Of a stretch of DNA of 64,000 nt, positions 48,524-57,913 are shown piece after piece; the first letter of the stretch is position 1, and the number at the start of each line of letters is the position of its first letter. A program made the translations under genes and the position numbers. This stretch comes from Sedimenticola thiotaurini. Its GTDB lineage: Bacteria; Pseudomonadota; Gammaproteobacteria; Chromatiales; Chromatiaceae. A model generated the notes under the pieces. That model made no database searches, was not told the origin of the DNA, and was given only the letters and a program-made list of their open reading frames with translations. The DNA lies in the NCBI GenBank assembly GCA_007713595.1, contig VMRY01000003.1, positions 310,001 through 374,000 of the forward strand, given 5' to 3'.

Positions 48524-49357
48524 TCAGGAGGGCGTAGCCTCGGTCTCGCCCTCGTACAGGTTGACGAATGCCTGTTTCATGAGCAGGCGCGCATCCTGCC
48601 CCTTATGCCATTCGGCGAGGCCAAACTGTAGGGAGAGATTGCCCGGATTAAATTGCTCAGGCCAGCTCAGATCGGCAAATTCCGCCAATACCTTGTCCAT
48701 AAGTTCCTTGCCATCCTGGAGCGAGGTCTCAGGAAGAATGGTGATGAACTGGTTGTGATCCCAGCGCGCAATTAAGTCAACCCAGCGCAACCGATCCCGC
48801 AGATAGCGGCTGATTGCCAGGATAGCCTCGTTGGGCAGTGGTTCATCAGTTTCACTGTCAACCAGAGAGATGACCGCCAGACTCAGTGGATTCTGATAGC
48901 GTCGGCTGCGTGCCACCTGGGCATTCAGGGCCCTGGTCAGCGATTGGCGGTTGGCCAGACCGGTCAGTTCATCGGTGATGGCCAGCTCTTCAACCTGCTT
49001 CTGCAGTCGCTGGTTCTCTTCGCGCAGCTGTACCTGCTCGGTCACATCCTGAAAATATTTCAGGGTGTGAATGGTCGGATCAAGATCCTGGCTTTCAGCG
49101 ACCGTGCAGAGCAGCCAGCGCTCCTGCTCAACACCCGGTCCAAACAGGTGCATGAGACCTGATCCTTTGAATAGTCCTCTGTGCGTGGTGAAAGGGAACT
49201 TCTCTCTGTTTTGACCTACCAGCTGATCTGACTTCAAAGCCAGCATCGCCTCCAGAGCGGGATTCAGCCAGCTTATGCAGCCAGCCTGATCCAAAATCAG
49301 CACACCACAGGGATTGGTCTGCAGACACTGGTAGATATTGCTACTTGTTTGAGTCAC
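48524..49357 (-). CDS. PAS-GGDEF protein with degenerate active site
   Basis: A 277-residue protein without membrane segments. A PAS domain (about 8-110; GVLILDQAGCISWLNPALEAML) is followed by a short coiled coil and a GGDEF-fold domain (about 127-275; ITDELTGLANRQSLTRAL). The catalytic GGDEF signature is replaced by DHNQF (200-204, in ARWDHNQFITILPE), and the metal-binding Asp of strand 1 is VD rather than LDxDxF, so cyclic-di-GMP synthesis is unlikely. It could bind nucleotides or act as a structural sensor. It ends 11 bases before cyaA. Confidence 0.86.
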   Translation of the reverse strand: MTQTSSNIYQCLQTNPCGVLILDQAGCISWLNPALEAMLALKSDQLVGQNREKFPFTTHRGLFKGSGLMHLFGPGVEQERWLLCTVAESQDLDPTIHTLKYFQDVTEQVQLREENQRLQKQVEELAITDELTGLANRQSLTRALNAQVARSRRYQNPLSLAVISLVDSETDEPLPNEAILAISRYLRDRLRWVDLIARWDHNQFITILPETSLQDGKELMDKVLAEFADLSWPEQFNPGNLSLQFGLAEWHKGQDARLLMKQAFVNLYEGETEATPS

Positions 49358-49496
49358 AACTTAGATCCTCCGATCTGATATTTTTTTATATGCTCAACAC
49401 TCTATAGTTCGTCCATATTGCGCCAAACTTTAGATCTCACGGAATTTAATAGTCTATAGTTAGTTGCAACTTGTGGCTTATTGGTGAAGGTGAGCG

Positions 49497-49910
49497 ATGT
49501 CCCTTCGAATCACTAATCAGGATGCACAGCTGGTTCCAGGGCGCCCGCTCTGGCACCGGGTGCCGACTACAGACCCATCCGGGAGATGCCTGAATGATTT
49601 TATGCTGTTGATACCGGGCCTGAAACAGTGGCCACAGGGTCGACGACAGCAGCTGCTGGATGAATTACAGCAGTTATTTGAGACATATGCCCACAGCGTT
49701 GTATTCGCCGATCTGAATCTGAAGTTGAATCTACTCTGGGTCAGTCACCGGCAAGGCAAAGGCATCACCCTGATGCTGTTTCAGGCGATCAGAGAGCGGG
49801 TTCCGGAGGCGGTTCTGGTGGCGAGTCAGGCGGAGGCACAGCTGGGTTGGCTGGAACAGCAGCGGCGCAAAAAAAAGGGGCTAAAACGACTCTTACGCTG
49901 GATTCGCTGA
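49497..49910 (+). CDS. Hypothetical basic-tailed protein
   Basis: A 137-residue protein that I do not recognise. It has no signal peptide or membrane helix. The N-terminal half is mixed, the middle contains a helix-strand pattern (LLDELQQLFETYAHSVVFADLNLKLNLLWV), and the last 20 residues are strongly basic (QQRRKKKGLKRLLRWIR), which could touch nucleic acid or membrane. It is transcribed divergently from the GGDEF-like gene and convergently towards mazG. Small proteins of this kind are common in gammaproteobacteria but without known role. Confidence 0.55.
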   Translation: MSLRITNQDAQLVPGRPLWHRVPTTDPSGRCLNDFMLLIPGLKQWPQGRRQQLLDELQQLFETYAHSVVFADLNLKLNLLWVSHRQGKGITLMLFQAIRERVPEAVLVASQAEAQLGWLEQQRRKKKGLKRLLRWIR

Positions 49911-49917
49911 GAGGGTA

Positions 49918-50295
49918 TTACGACTGATCGTCCGGGTACTCATCCGCCCTCCGGGCATCCCCGTAGACCTTTTGCGTCGGATAGCGTGACTCATTGATCT
50001 CTATCTTACGGTTGGCAGCTGCGATCAGATCAATGTCCAGCCGCTCTGCGGTGCGAATTGTATAGATCAGGATATCTGCCAGCTCCATGGCCACCTCTTC
50101 CTTTTTATTCGCTGCAAGCTGCTGGCTTTGTTCCTCGGTCAGCCACTGAAAATGCTCTACCAGCTCGGCGCACTCGGCAATCAGCGCCATGGCCAGGTTT
50201 TTCGGTGAGTGAAACTGCTCCCAGTCCCGTTCCTGGGCAAAACTCAGGAGCCGCTGATTGAGTTTGTCCAGAGAGTCTACAGTTTGATCAGACAT
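49918..50295 (-). CDS. MazG-like nucleotide pyrophosphohydrolase
   Basis: A 125-residue all-alpha NTP pyrophosphatase. The metal-binding motifs are visible: IAECAELVEHFQW (ExxE) and AMELADILIYTIRTAERL (ExxD). Such enzymes remove aberrant or excess nucleotides such as dCTP or modified NTPs. The ATG at 50295 gives the family start; it overlaps the HIT gene by 8 bases. Its 8-base gap from the convergent hypothetical leaves no room for a terminator. Confidence 0.9.
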   Translation of the reverse strand: MSDQTVDSLDKLNQRLLSFAQERDWEQFHSPKNLAMALIAECAELVEHFQWLTEEQSQQLAANKKEEVAMELADILIYTIRTAERLDIDLIAAANRKIEINESRYPTQKVYGDARRADEYPDDQS

Positions 50296-50695
50296 CGTTA
50301 AACCCGCTTTGTAGTGTTGTGATAAGCGCTGACTTGGCGTCCGCCTGGTAGGGCTGGCGCTCTCCACATCCCCAGACAGGGCCGGGCCAGCAGGGATCAT
50401 CTGTTCGCCGGGCCACCACATGCCAATGAAGCTGTGAAACCACATTGCCCAATGCCGCCACGTTGATCTTGTCCAGTGAGAAGTTTAGCTCCAGCACTCT
50501 GGAGGCCAGACTGCTCTCAATCATCAGCAGCTGTTGATCATTGGGCGTGAGCTGGTGCAGCTCGGTTATCTGCACCCGCCTGGGAACCAGGATCAGCCAG
50601 GGGAAACGCCGGTCATCCATCAGCCGCACTTCACATAGCGTCAGCTGGCAGATGGCCAGGGTGTCCGCCTCAAGACGGGGGTGCAGCCGAAACAT
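50288..50695 (-). CDS. HIT-domain protein
   Basis: A 135-residue histidine-triad superfamily protein. The family motif is QLHWHVVARR, a variant of HxHxHxx with Gln at the first place, and WLILVPRRVQITELHQL is the typical preceding strand. Members hydrolyse or transfer nucleotide phosphate esters. The ATG at 50695 lies 8 bases from the crotonase gene; longer frames upstream overlap that gene. It is coupled with the MazG-like gene. Confidence 0.85.
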   Translation of the reverse strand: MFRLHPRLEADTLAICQLTLCEVRLMDDRRFPWLILVPRRVQITELHQLTPNDQQLLMIESSLASRVLELNFSLDKINVAALGNVVSQLHWHVVARRTDDPCWPGPVWGCGERQPYQADAKSALITTLQSGFNDV

Positions 50696-50702
50696 GAACG
50701 GC

Positions 50703-51506
50703 TTACCGGTCTTCCCAGTTGGGTGGCCGTTTCTCTGTAAAGGCATCGATGCCTTCACCCACATCCCGGAACATCATGTTGTCGGCCATCGCTTCACTGG
50801 CATACTGGTAGGCCTGATCGACTCCCATCTCCAGTTGCTTGTAGTACATCGCCTTGCCAAGCGCGATGGAGGCGCTGGATTTGTTGCAGATGGCCTGGGC
50901 CAGTTTAAGTACTTCGCTGTCCAGCTGATCCAGGGGTACGGCACGGTTGATCAGGCCTTCAGCTGCGGCCTCCTGGGCGGAGATAAAACCACCGGTCAAC
51001 AGCATCTCCATCGCCTGTTTTCTGCCCACATTGCGTGACAGCGGCACACTGGGGGTACCGCAGAACAATCCGACATTGATCCCTGAGACAGCAAACCGTG
51101 CACCCTCTTCGGCAATCGCGAGATCGCAGGAGGCCACCAACTGACAACCGGCCGCGGTAGCGATGCCATGCACCCGGGCAATGACTGGTTGGGGCAGGCT
51201 GCTGATACGGGTCATCACCTTGCCACAGCGGGTAAAGAGTTGCTGAAAATAGTCCCGCTCGCTCTGGCTACGCATCTGTTTGAGGTCATGTCCGGCACAG
51301 AAGGCGCGCCCATTTCCTGCCAGCACTACAACCCGAATCGACTTATTCTCTGCAATACTATCCAGCTGACTCTGCAGTGCATCCAGCAGCTCTTCAGAGA
51401 GGGCATTGAACTGGTTGGGCCGGTTCAGTGTGAGATAGGCGATGCCGTCCCGCTCTTCTCGCAGGATCAAGTCGGCGCTGTTTTCGTTCAGCTGGGGTTG
51501 TGTCAT
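50703..51506 (-). CDS. Enoyl-CoA hydratase/isomerase (crotonase) family protein, ECHDC3-like
   Basis: A 267-residue crotonase-fold protein. The oxyanion-hole segments AFCAGHDLK and GIATAAGCQLVASCDLA are conserved, but both catalytic glutamates of rat enoyl-CoA hydratase appear replaced: Gln in AAGCQL, and a glycine in the segment VSGINVGLFCGTPS. This is the pattern of the ECHDC3-type group, whose reaction is unknown. It heads an operon with HIT and MazG genes. The C-terminal EGIDAFTEKRPPNW is typical. Confidence 0.88.
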   Translation of the reverse strand: MTQPQLNENSADLILREERDGIAYLTLNRPNQFNALSEELLDALQSQLDSIAENKSIRVVVLAGNGRAFCAGHDLKQMRSQSERDYFQQLFTRCGKVMTRISSLPQPVIARVHGIATAAGCQLVASCDLAIAEEGARFAVSGINVGLFCGTPSVPLSRNVGRKQAMEMLLTGGFISAQEAAAEGLINRAVPLDQLDSEVLKLAQAICNKSSASIALGKAMYYKQLEMGVDQAYQYASEAMADNMMFRDVGEGIDAFTEKRPPNWEDR

Positions 51507-51603
51507 GGATTGCCCTCCTGATTGGTTGCCTGGGTAACTATACAGGCTGTGGGTGGGATAGTGTACGTTGACTGTTCAATTGTCTGCCGCACGTATCGCG
51601 GTG

Positions 51604-52986
51604 TTATACAGCCAGCCTTTTACGTGCACGCCCGATAGCGGCTCGAACCTGGGCAGGGGCAGTGCCACCGATGTGATTACGGGCCGCCACTGAACCCTCC
51701 AGGGTCAATACCTCAAATACATCAGCGCCGATCTGGTCAGAGAAGCTCTGTAGCTCTTCCAGGCTCAGGTCAGAGAGATCGCACTCCTTGGCCACGCCGA
51801 GTGCAACAGCCTTGCCGACCACTTCATGGGCATCACGGAACGGGGTGCCTTTACGTACCAGGTAATCAGCCAGATCGGTGGCGGTGGCAAAGCCCTTCAT
51901 GGTCGCCTCACGCATACTCTGATGCTTGCAGGTGATGGCCGGAATCATATCGGCAAATACCTTGAGCGAGCCTTTCAGATTATCCACGGTGTCGAACAGG
52001 GGCTCCTTGTCCTCCTGATTATCCTTGTTGTAGGCCAGCGGCTGGCCTTTCATCAGGGTGAGTAGCCCGATCAGGTGGCCGAAGATGCGGCCGGTCTTGC
52101 CACGCACCAGTTCCGGGACATCGGGGTTCTTCTTCTGCGGCATGATGGAAGAGCCGGTACAGAAGCTGTCGGAGAGATTGATAAAGTTGAACTGGGCCGA
52201 AGACCAGATAATCAGCTCCTCAGACATACGTGACAGGTGCATCATGATCAGCGCAGCGGCGGCACTGAACTCGATGGCAAAATCCCGGTCACTCACCGAA
52301 TCCAGCGAATTTTCACTGGGCCGGTCGAAGCCCAGCAGCTCTGCGGTGTAGTAACGATCTATCGGATAGGTGGTGCCGGCCAGGGCGGCTGACCCGAGTG
52401 GCATCACATTTAATCGCTTGTTGCAGTCAGCCAGACGGTCACGGTCACGATCCAGCATCTCGAACCAGGCCATCAAGTGGTGGCCAAAGGTAACCGGCTG
52501 AGCGGTCTGCAGGTGGGTGAAACCTGGCATGATGGTATCCGCCTCACGCTCGGCGGTATCCAGCAGGGCGTGTTGCAGGCGCAGGATCTCGGCCCGGATC
52601 AACTCGATTTCATCGCGTAGATAGAGCCGCACATCAGTAGCGACTTGATCATTGCGTGATCGACCGGTATGCAGTTTCTTGCCGGCATCACCGATCGCCT
52701 TGGTCAGGTGGGACTCCACGTTCATGTGGACATCTTCCAGCTCGACCGACCATTCGAAATTTCCGGACTCAATCTGGTCACGAATGTTCTCAAGGCCACC
52801 GATGATGGCGTCGCGCTCAGCTACGGTAAGAATGCCGGATTTGGCGAGCATGGTGGCATGGGCAATGGAGCCCTGGATATCATAGCGGTAGAGGCGCTGA
52901 TCGAACTCCACCGATGCAGTGAAGGCCTCGACAAAGGCGTCAGTAGGCTCGCTGAAGCGGCCGGACCAGAGTTTTTTATCGCTCAT
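51604..52986 (-). CDS. argH: Argininosuccinate lyase
   Basis: A 460-residue fumarase/aspartase superfamily enzyme that splits argininosuccinate into arginine and fumarate. The signature [12 protein letters not shown] with the catalytic serine is present, as are [11 protein letters not shown] at the N terminus and [13 protein letters not shown]. The ATG at 52986 matches family N termini; nine codons upstream are open but unneeded. argH divergent from algZ-algR is the arrangement of Pseudomonas. Confidence 0.97.
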   Translation of the reverse strand: MSDKKLWSGRFSEPTDAFVEAFTASVEFDQRLYRYDIQGSIAHATMLAKSGILTVAERDAIIGGLENIRDQIESGNFEWSVELEDVHMNVESHLTKAIGDAGKKLHTGRSRNDQVATDVRLYLRDEIELIRAEILRLQHALLDTAEREADTIMPGFTHLQTAQPVTFGHHLMAWFEMLDRDRDRLADCNKRLNVMPLGSAALAGTTYPIDRYYTAELLGFDRPSENSLDSVSDRDFAIEFSAAAALIMMHLSRMSEELIIWSSAQFNFINLSDSFCTGSSIMPQKKNPDVPELVRGKTGRIFGHLIGLLTLMKGQPLAYNKDNQEDKEPLFDTVDNLKGSLKVFADMIPAITCKHQSMREATMKGFATATDLADYLVRKGTPFRDAHEVVGKAVALGVAKECDLSDLSLEELQSFSDQIGADVFEVLTLEGSVAARNHIGGTAPAQVRAAIGRARKRLAV

Positions 52987-53139
52987 GTGATAAATTTCCT
53001 GCTTGAGAACCAAGAAGCAATGGATCGTTAATAGTAGAGTGTAAGATATTACAGGCTAGCCCGCGTTGCGGGTAAATCGGGCTGGCGAATGAGCAATTGT
53101 ATCAGGATTCGGCAGATCGTTAAGTTGCATTGGAGGGAT

Positions 53140-54189
53140 ATGGGTCAGAAAGGAGCCAATAGACGGGAACCGGAACGCGGGAGTGCCTCTTATCTGCCCA
53201 ACTTCTGCAGTATTCGCATGGTGTTTGGGGTTGTCATTTCGGCCGAATTGCTGGCAGTGATACTGACCCTGGCCTCCCTCGAGTCATTCAGTGCCTTTGC
53301 TGGCGAACTGAGTCTGCGCTCACTCTACATTCAGTGGATTGCCCTGGTGGGTAGCGCCATGATCTGCCTTATTCGTCCCTGGATAAGCCATCTCAAGACC
53401 TGGATAGCGGGTCTGATCGCCTGGGCGACGCTACAGCTGGTGACACTGGTGGTGGCCTTACTGGCGTTATGGACGTTGGAGATCCCTGCGGGTAGCTCTT
53501 TTGTCCTTAAGAGTCTGGTGATCTGCGCCATAGTATCCGCCCTGCTGATGCACTACCTCTCTATCCAGTATCGCTGGCGGCTGCAGGTGGAGGCGGAATC
53601 CCAGGCCCATCTGCAGGCCCTTCAATCCCGTATCCGCCCGCATTTTCTGTTCAACAGCATGAACACCATCGCCAGTCTGACCCGCAGTAATCCAGCCCTG
53701 GCAGAAGAGGTGGTCTATGATCTGTCTGATCTGTTTCGCGCTTCACTCTCCAGCGCCCAGCGCATGTCGACACTGGAAGAGGAGCTGGAGCTTTGCCGGG
53801 GCTATCTGCGCATTGAAGGGCAGCGCCTGGGTAAAAGGCTGCAGGTCACCTGGGATCTGGCCGACCTGCCAGAGGAGGCTGAACTGCCAGCGCTGATTCT
53901 GCAACCGCTACTGGAGAATGCCATCTATCACGGAATTGAACCCTCAACAGAGCCAGGCGAAATCCAGATTACAGGACGCTACCGGAGAAAACGGGTGAAC
54001 ATCAGTATCCGTAACACGCTGCCGTCGGATGGGGCCAAGGGGCGTCGCTCGGGCAATCACATGGCGCTGGATAATATCCGTGAGCGGTTGCGCGGCTTCT
54101 TTGCTGAAGAGGCGTCACTCAGCGTCAGTCAGGTGGATGGAGAGCATCAGGTTCGGGTGGTATTCCCCCATCCATGGAAAGCGCAATGA
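53140..54189 (+). CDS. algZ: LytS/AlgZ-type sensor histidine kinase
   Basis: A 349-residue membrane sensor of the HisKA_7TM-free LytS-like class. Four transmembrane helices (about 30-50, 63-82, 90-112, 118-140) precede the kinase domain, whose phospho-acceptor region is RIRPHFLFNSMNTIASL. The ATP domain is short (LQPLLENAIYHGIEP, then GNHMALDNIRERL). It pairs with AlgR, which follows by an ATGA overlap. The ATG at 53140 follows GGAGGG closely; an ATG at 53089 is equally open and would add 17 residues. Role in relatives: control of alginate or type IV pili (FimS). Confidence 0.9.
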   Translation: MGQKGANRREPERGSASYLPNFCSIRMVFGVVISAELLAVILTLASLESFSAFAGELSLRSLYIQWIALVGSAMICLIRPWISHLKTWIAGLIAWATLQLVTLVVALLALWTLEIPAGSSFVLKSLVICAIVSALLMHYLSIQYRWRLQVEAESQAHLQALQSRIRPHFLFNSMNTIASLTRSNPALAEEVVYDLSDLFRASLSSAQRMSTLEEELELCRGYLRIEGQRLGKRLQVTWDLADLPEEAELPALILQPLLENAIYHGIEPSTEPGEIQITGRYRRKRVNISIRNTLPSDGAKGRRSGNHMALDNIRERLRGFFAEEASLSVSQVDGEHQVRVVFPHPWKAQ

Positions 54190-54923
54190 AGATTTTGATT
54201 GTTGATGATGAGGCACATGCCCGGTCCCGCCTTAGGAGCCTGATAGAGGAGATAGGTCCCCCCAGTAGGGTGGTGGGTGAGGCAGATAATGGGACAGCCG
54301 CTGTTGACCGGTGCAAGAGGGGGGATGTGGATCTGGTTCTGATGGATATCCGCATGCCTGGTCAGGATGGCCTGGCGGCGGCGGCCGAGCTGGCCAAATT
54401 TCCTACGCCACCAGCGGTGATCTTTGTCACGGCTTATGATGAACATGCGCTGGCGGCTTTCGAGCGCGATGCCGTTGATTATCTGCTGAAGCCGATTCGG
54501 AGGGGGAGGCTGGAGAAGGCGCTGGAGAAGGCGGCGAGTCTCAACCGCCCCCAGCTGCAGGCGTTACAGGCGCTAAAGGGACAACCGGATGCGGGCTACA
54601 TCAGCGTCAGTTTTCGTGGTGGGCTACAGCGTATTCCATTGAACGAGGTGATCTATTTCCAGGCTGATCAGAAGTATGTGACGGTGTGTCATAGCGGAGG
54701 AGAGGCACTGCTCGAGGACTCCCTCAGATCATTGGAAGAGCGCTATGACGAGCGATTTATCCGCATTCACCGAAATGCCCTGATTGCCAGGGACCGCCTT
54801 CTTGGGCTGCAGAAAATTGCGGGTGGTGGCTGCACGGTATCACTCTCCGGGAGCGATACTGCGCTTGAGGTAAGTCGACGTCATCTGGCGGAGGTGAGAA
54901 AACTGCTCCGCGGAAAGCTCTGA
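54186..54923 (+). CDS. algR: LytTR response regulator AlgR
   Basis: A 245-residue response regulator. The receiver domain has D54 (LMDIRMPGQDG) and the acidic DDE near residue 7; the C-terminal LytTR DNA-binding domain covers about 140-240 (VIYFQADQKYVTV, RFIRIHRNALI). It matches Pseudomonas AlgR in place after algZ and before hemC. The start at 54186 couples to algZ; an ATG four codons upstream is possible. Confidence 0.93.
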   Translation: MKILIVDDEAHARSRLRSLIEEIGPPSRVVGEADNGTAAVDRCKRGDVDLVLMDIRMPGQDGLAAAAELAKFPTPPAVIFVTAYDEHALAAFERDAVDYLLKPIRRGRLEKALEKAASLNRPQLQALQALKGQPDAGYISVSFRGGLQRIPLNEVIYFQADQKYVTVCHSGGEALLEDSLRSLEERYDERFIRIHRNALIARDRLLGLQKIAGGGCTVSLSGSDTALEVSRRHLAEVRKLLRGKL

Positions 54924-54948
54924 GCCGACGCAGAATGTTATCTGATAA

Positions 54949-55884
54949 CTATTCTGCCAAAACGGTGCTGTTTCCAGGCTGTTTCTTAGCCTGGTACATC
55001 GCCAGGTCAGCCCGTTTGACAAATACATTGGCCGGTTCGTCGTCCTTGTACTGGGCAATACCAATACTCAACGCAACAGCCTCTGATTCACGGGCAAGGT
55101 CAATCAGGGTGCTTGGCATATTGTTATCAAAGTAGTCAATCAGCCGGTTAGTAAAGGAGGCTGCACTTTGGCTTGCAGTCTCGGGCAATAGGACCATGAA
55201 TTCGTCACCGCCATAGCGAAAACCGAAATCTGAAAGACGTAAAATCGAGCAGATTGCCTCCCCGATGAAGCGCAGTGCGTGGTCTCCCTCGACATGCCCC
55301 AACTTGTCATTAACTGATTTGAAGTGGTCCATATCAAGGCATACCAGCGTTAGTGGGTGCTGATGGCGCTTGCAACGTTTAATCTCCTGGCCCAGAACAG
55401 AATGAAAATGGCGTTGGTTGAATAGCCCGGTGAGGCTGTCAGTGATTGACATATGTTTTAGGGATCGTTCCAGTGCCAGTCTTTCAGTCATGTCACGAAA
55501 GAAGCCTACACTGCCTATCTCTTCACCCTGCTCCACCACTACACAAGCCGAGAGCTGTATTGGGATGGATACCCCGTTTTTGGATAGCAGATTTGTCTTG
55601 TGACTGATCAGCTGGCCCTTTTCACCTTGATCATCCTGATACATCAGGCGTTTTATCTCACGCGCCGATTCTGGCGATGGGTAGAGCTGGGCGATATGGA
55701 ATTTGCCCACCATCTCCTGACTGCTATACCCCAGCAACTGCTCTGCGGCGGGATTGAATAGAGTGATGATGCCATCCCTGTTGATCCCAATCACTGGATC
55801 CGGACAGATGAGTGCAAGTTCGTTATTAATCAAGTCGACGCCCATAGTGTTGTTGCTATCTGGTAAGTGACGGCTATCGGCCAT
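54949..55884 (-). CDS. PAS-GGDEF diguanylate cyclase
   Basis: A 311-residue soluble protein. A PAS domain (about 22-140; INRDGIITLFNPAAEQLLGYS) is followed by an intact GGDEF domain with the catalytic signature YGGDEF near residue 233 and the inhibitory I-site RLSD five residues before it. It should make cyclic di-GMP from two GTP and be product-inhibited. It lies on the opposite strand between algR and hemC, which are consecutive on the plus strand, so it looks like an insertion into the conserved algR-hemC order. Confidence 0.92.
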   Translation of the reverse strand: MADSRHLPDSNNTMGVDLINNELALICPDPVIGINRDGIITLFNPAAEQLLGYSSQEMVGKFHIAQLYPSPESAREIKRLMYQDDQGEKGQLISHKTNLLSKNGVSIPIQLSACVVVEQGEEIGSVGFFRDMTERLALERSLKHMSITDSLTGLFNQRHFHSVLGQEIKRCKRHQHPLTLVCLDMDHFKSVNDKLGHVEGDHALRFIGEAICSILRLSDFGFRYGGDEFMVLLPETASQSAASFTNRLIDYFDNNMPSTLIDLARESEAVALSIGIAQYKDDEPANVFVKRADLAMYQAKKQPGNSTVLAE

Positions 55885-56012
55885 CCCATCAAAAACTTGA
55901 AAGATTAAGTTATATTAAGCGGCTAAAATAGAATCGGGTGAAAAAACAGGTTGGTATTTGCCTGCGCAAGCCAGAAAATATAGCATTCCCCCTTTTCAAT
56001 CGAGAAACAGTG

Positions 56013-56939
56013 ATGTCCGAGCCTCTACGAATAGCCACGAGAAAATCACCACTTGCCATGTGGCAGGCAGAGCATGTAGCCAGCCTGTTGCGTCAGGCCC
56101 ATCCCGGCCTGGAGATTGAACTGGTGGGGATGAGCACCCAGGGGGATAAGATCCTGGATACGCCACTGGCAAAGATTGGTGGCAAGGGATTATTCGTCAA
56201 AGAGCTGGAGCAGGGCATGCTGGAAGGGCTCGCCGATATTGCCGTTCACTCCATGAAAGATGTTCCTGTCGAGTTGCCGGAAGGGCTGCATCTAGCTGTA
56301 ATTATGGAGCGGGAGGATCCCCGTGATGCCTTTGTTTCCAATACCTACAACAGCCTGGATGCACTCCCGCAAGGGGCGGTGGTCGGAACCTCCAGTCTCA
56401 GGCGGCAGTGCCAGTTGGCGGATAGCAGGCCGGATCTGAAAATTGCCCCGCTACGTGGCAATGTGAATACCCGCCTGCGCAAACTTGATGAAGGCGAGTT
56501 TGACGCTATTATTCTGGCCGCGGCTGGGTTGAAAAGGCTCGGATTCCAAAACCGCATTACCGTGTTTCTGGAAACCGACCAGAGTCTGCCCGCCATCGGA
56601 CAGGGCGCTATCGGCATCGAATGCCGCTCAGATGATGCGCGGGTAAATGCCCTGATTGCGCCGCTTCATGATAAGGAAACGGCCTGCTGTGTAAGCGCTG
56701 AACGGGCCATGAACAACCGCCTCATGGGCGGATGCCAGGTACCCATCGCCGGCTTTGCCATTCTCAACCATGACAAGCTGTTCATGCGGGGCCTGGTCGG
56801 TGAGCCGGATGGCAGCCGGGTGATGCGAGCCGAGGTTACTGGCCCTGCATCTGAGGCTGAGTCGCTGGGTATCTCACTGGCTGAGGACCTGCTGGGTCAA
56901 GGCGCCGACCAAGTACTTAAACACCTCTACGAAAACTGA
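56013..56939 (+). CDS. hemC: Porphobilinogen deaminase (hydroxymethylbilane synthase)
   Basis: A 308-residue enzyme of haem and sirohaem synthesis that links four porphobilinogens. [20 protein letters not shown] is the family start, and the dipyrromethane cofactor cysteine lies in [13 protein letters not shown]. Family motifs HSMKDVP and GTSSLRRQ are present. The ATG at 56013 gives the normal length; 25 codons upstream are open but unlike the family. It begins the hemC-hemD-hemX-hemY operon. Confidence 0.97.
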   Translation: MSEPLRIATRKSPLAMWQAEHVASLLRQAHPGLEIELVGMSTQGDKILDTPLAKIGGKGLFVKELEQGMLEGLADIAVHSMKDVPVELPEGLHLAVIMEREDPRDAFVSNTYNSLDALPQGAVVGTSSLRRQCQLADSRPDLKIAPLRGNVNTRLRKLDEGEFDAIILAAAGLKRLGFQNRITVFLETDQSLPAIGQGAIGIECRSDDARVNALIAPLHDKETACCVSAERAMNNRLMGGCQVPIAGFAILNHDKLFMRGLVGEPDGSRVMRAEVTGPASEAESLGISLAEDLLGQGADQVLKHLYEN

Positions 56940-56949
56940 GTGTCCTGAT

Positions 56950-57741
56950 ATGTCTTTTCTCTCTCCGAATGTGGAGTGCCGCCTGCCGGGTGTGGGTGTG
57001 CTGGTTACCCGTGCTGCACATCAGGCCACCACGCTTTGTAAGTTGATTGACGCCAAGGATGGATTGCCCATCCGTTTTCCGACAGTGGAAATACTCGATC
57101 CAGATGATCCGGGTAGTGTGACGCGGCAGCTTGAACAGCTCTCCAGTTACGATATCGCCATTTTTATCAGCCCCAATGCCGTGCTTTGGGGTATCAAGCT
57201 GGCACCAGACCAGCAACTTCCCGAAGACCTGGCCTTGGCTGCCGTAGGCAAGCGAACGGCGCAGACCCTGGCTGAGTCGGGTTATCCGGTAGATGTGGTT
57301 CCAGAAGAGTCGTTTGACAGCGAGGGATTGCTACAGACACCTGAGCTGAAGGATGTCCAGGGTAAACGCATTCTGATTTTACGGGGTAATGGGGGGCGTG
57401 AATTGCTTGGTGAAGAGCTCTCCAAGCGAGGTGCCGTAGTGGACTATGCAGAGGTTTATCAGCGCGCCTGTCCAACAACAGAGTCCGATAATCTGATCCA
57501 TCGCTGGGTCGATGATGTGGATGTAGTCACAGCCACCAGTAATATCCTGCTGGACAATCTCTTTGCCATGCTGGGTGAAGCGGGTCAGCCACTACTGCAG
57601 CAGACGCCGCTGGTGGTCGTTAGTGATCGGATGCGGCAGCACGCCCGTGAACTGGGATGTACTCAGGTTATTCTGGCACCGGGCGCTGACGAACAGGATC
57701 TATTGCAAGCGATCTGCCTCTGGGCCAGTAATCGAAACTAG
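56950..57741 (+). CDS. hemD: Uroporphyrinogen-III synthase
   Basis: A 263-residue enzyme that cyclises hydroxymethylbilane with inversion of ring D. The fold is two alpha/beta domains; the family is poorly conserved, but VLVTRAAHQA at the start, ISPNAVLWG, AAVGKRTAQTLAE and ILRGNGGRELLGEEL are characteristic. It follows hemC by 10 bases. The next 238 bases hold a small leader ORF before hemX. Confidence 0.93.
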   Translation: MSFLSPNVECRLPGVGVLVTRAAHQATTLCKLIDAKDGLPIRFPTVEILDPDDPGSVTRQLEQLSSYDIAIFISPNAVLWGIKLAPDQQLPEDLALAAVGKRTAQTLAESGYPVDVVPEESFDSEGLLQTPELKDVQGKRILILRGNGGRELLGEELSKRGAVVDYAEVYQRACPTTESDNLIHRWVDDVDVVTATSNILLDNLFAMLGEAGQPLLQQTPLVVVSDRMRQHARELGCTQVILAPGADEQDLLQAICLWASNRN

Positions 57742-57913
57742 GCGGTTCCTGAAGTACTGGAATTGTGATCTGGGCTCTTGGATGACTGGTGGTATAGTTA
57801 TCTCGTACAGGTTATTTTGTTGCATAGCGACCATGTGTCGCCAGCATGCTTTGCTAGACTAGAAATAAGGTGCAGATAGCGTCTGTGCTGCTATCTGGCG
57901 TAAAGGACTGAGC

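Noticed and set aside
57793-57860. Possible sigma-70 promoter upstream of hemX (TATAGT at 57793, extended -10 at 57852-57860)
   Set aside because: No -35 at acceptable spacing for either, so not listed as a promoter.
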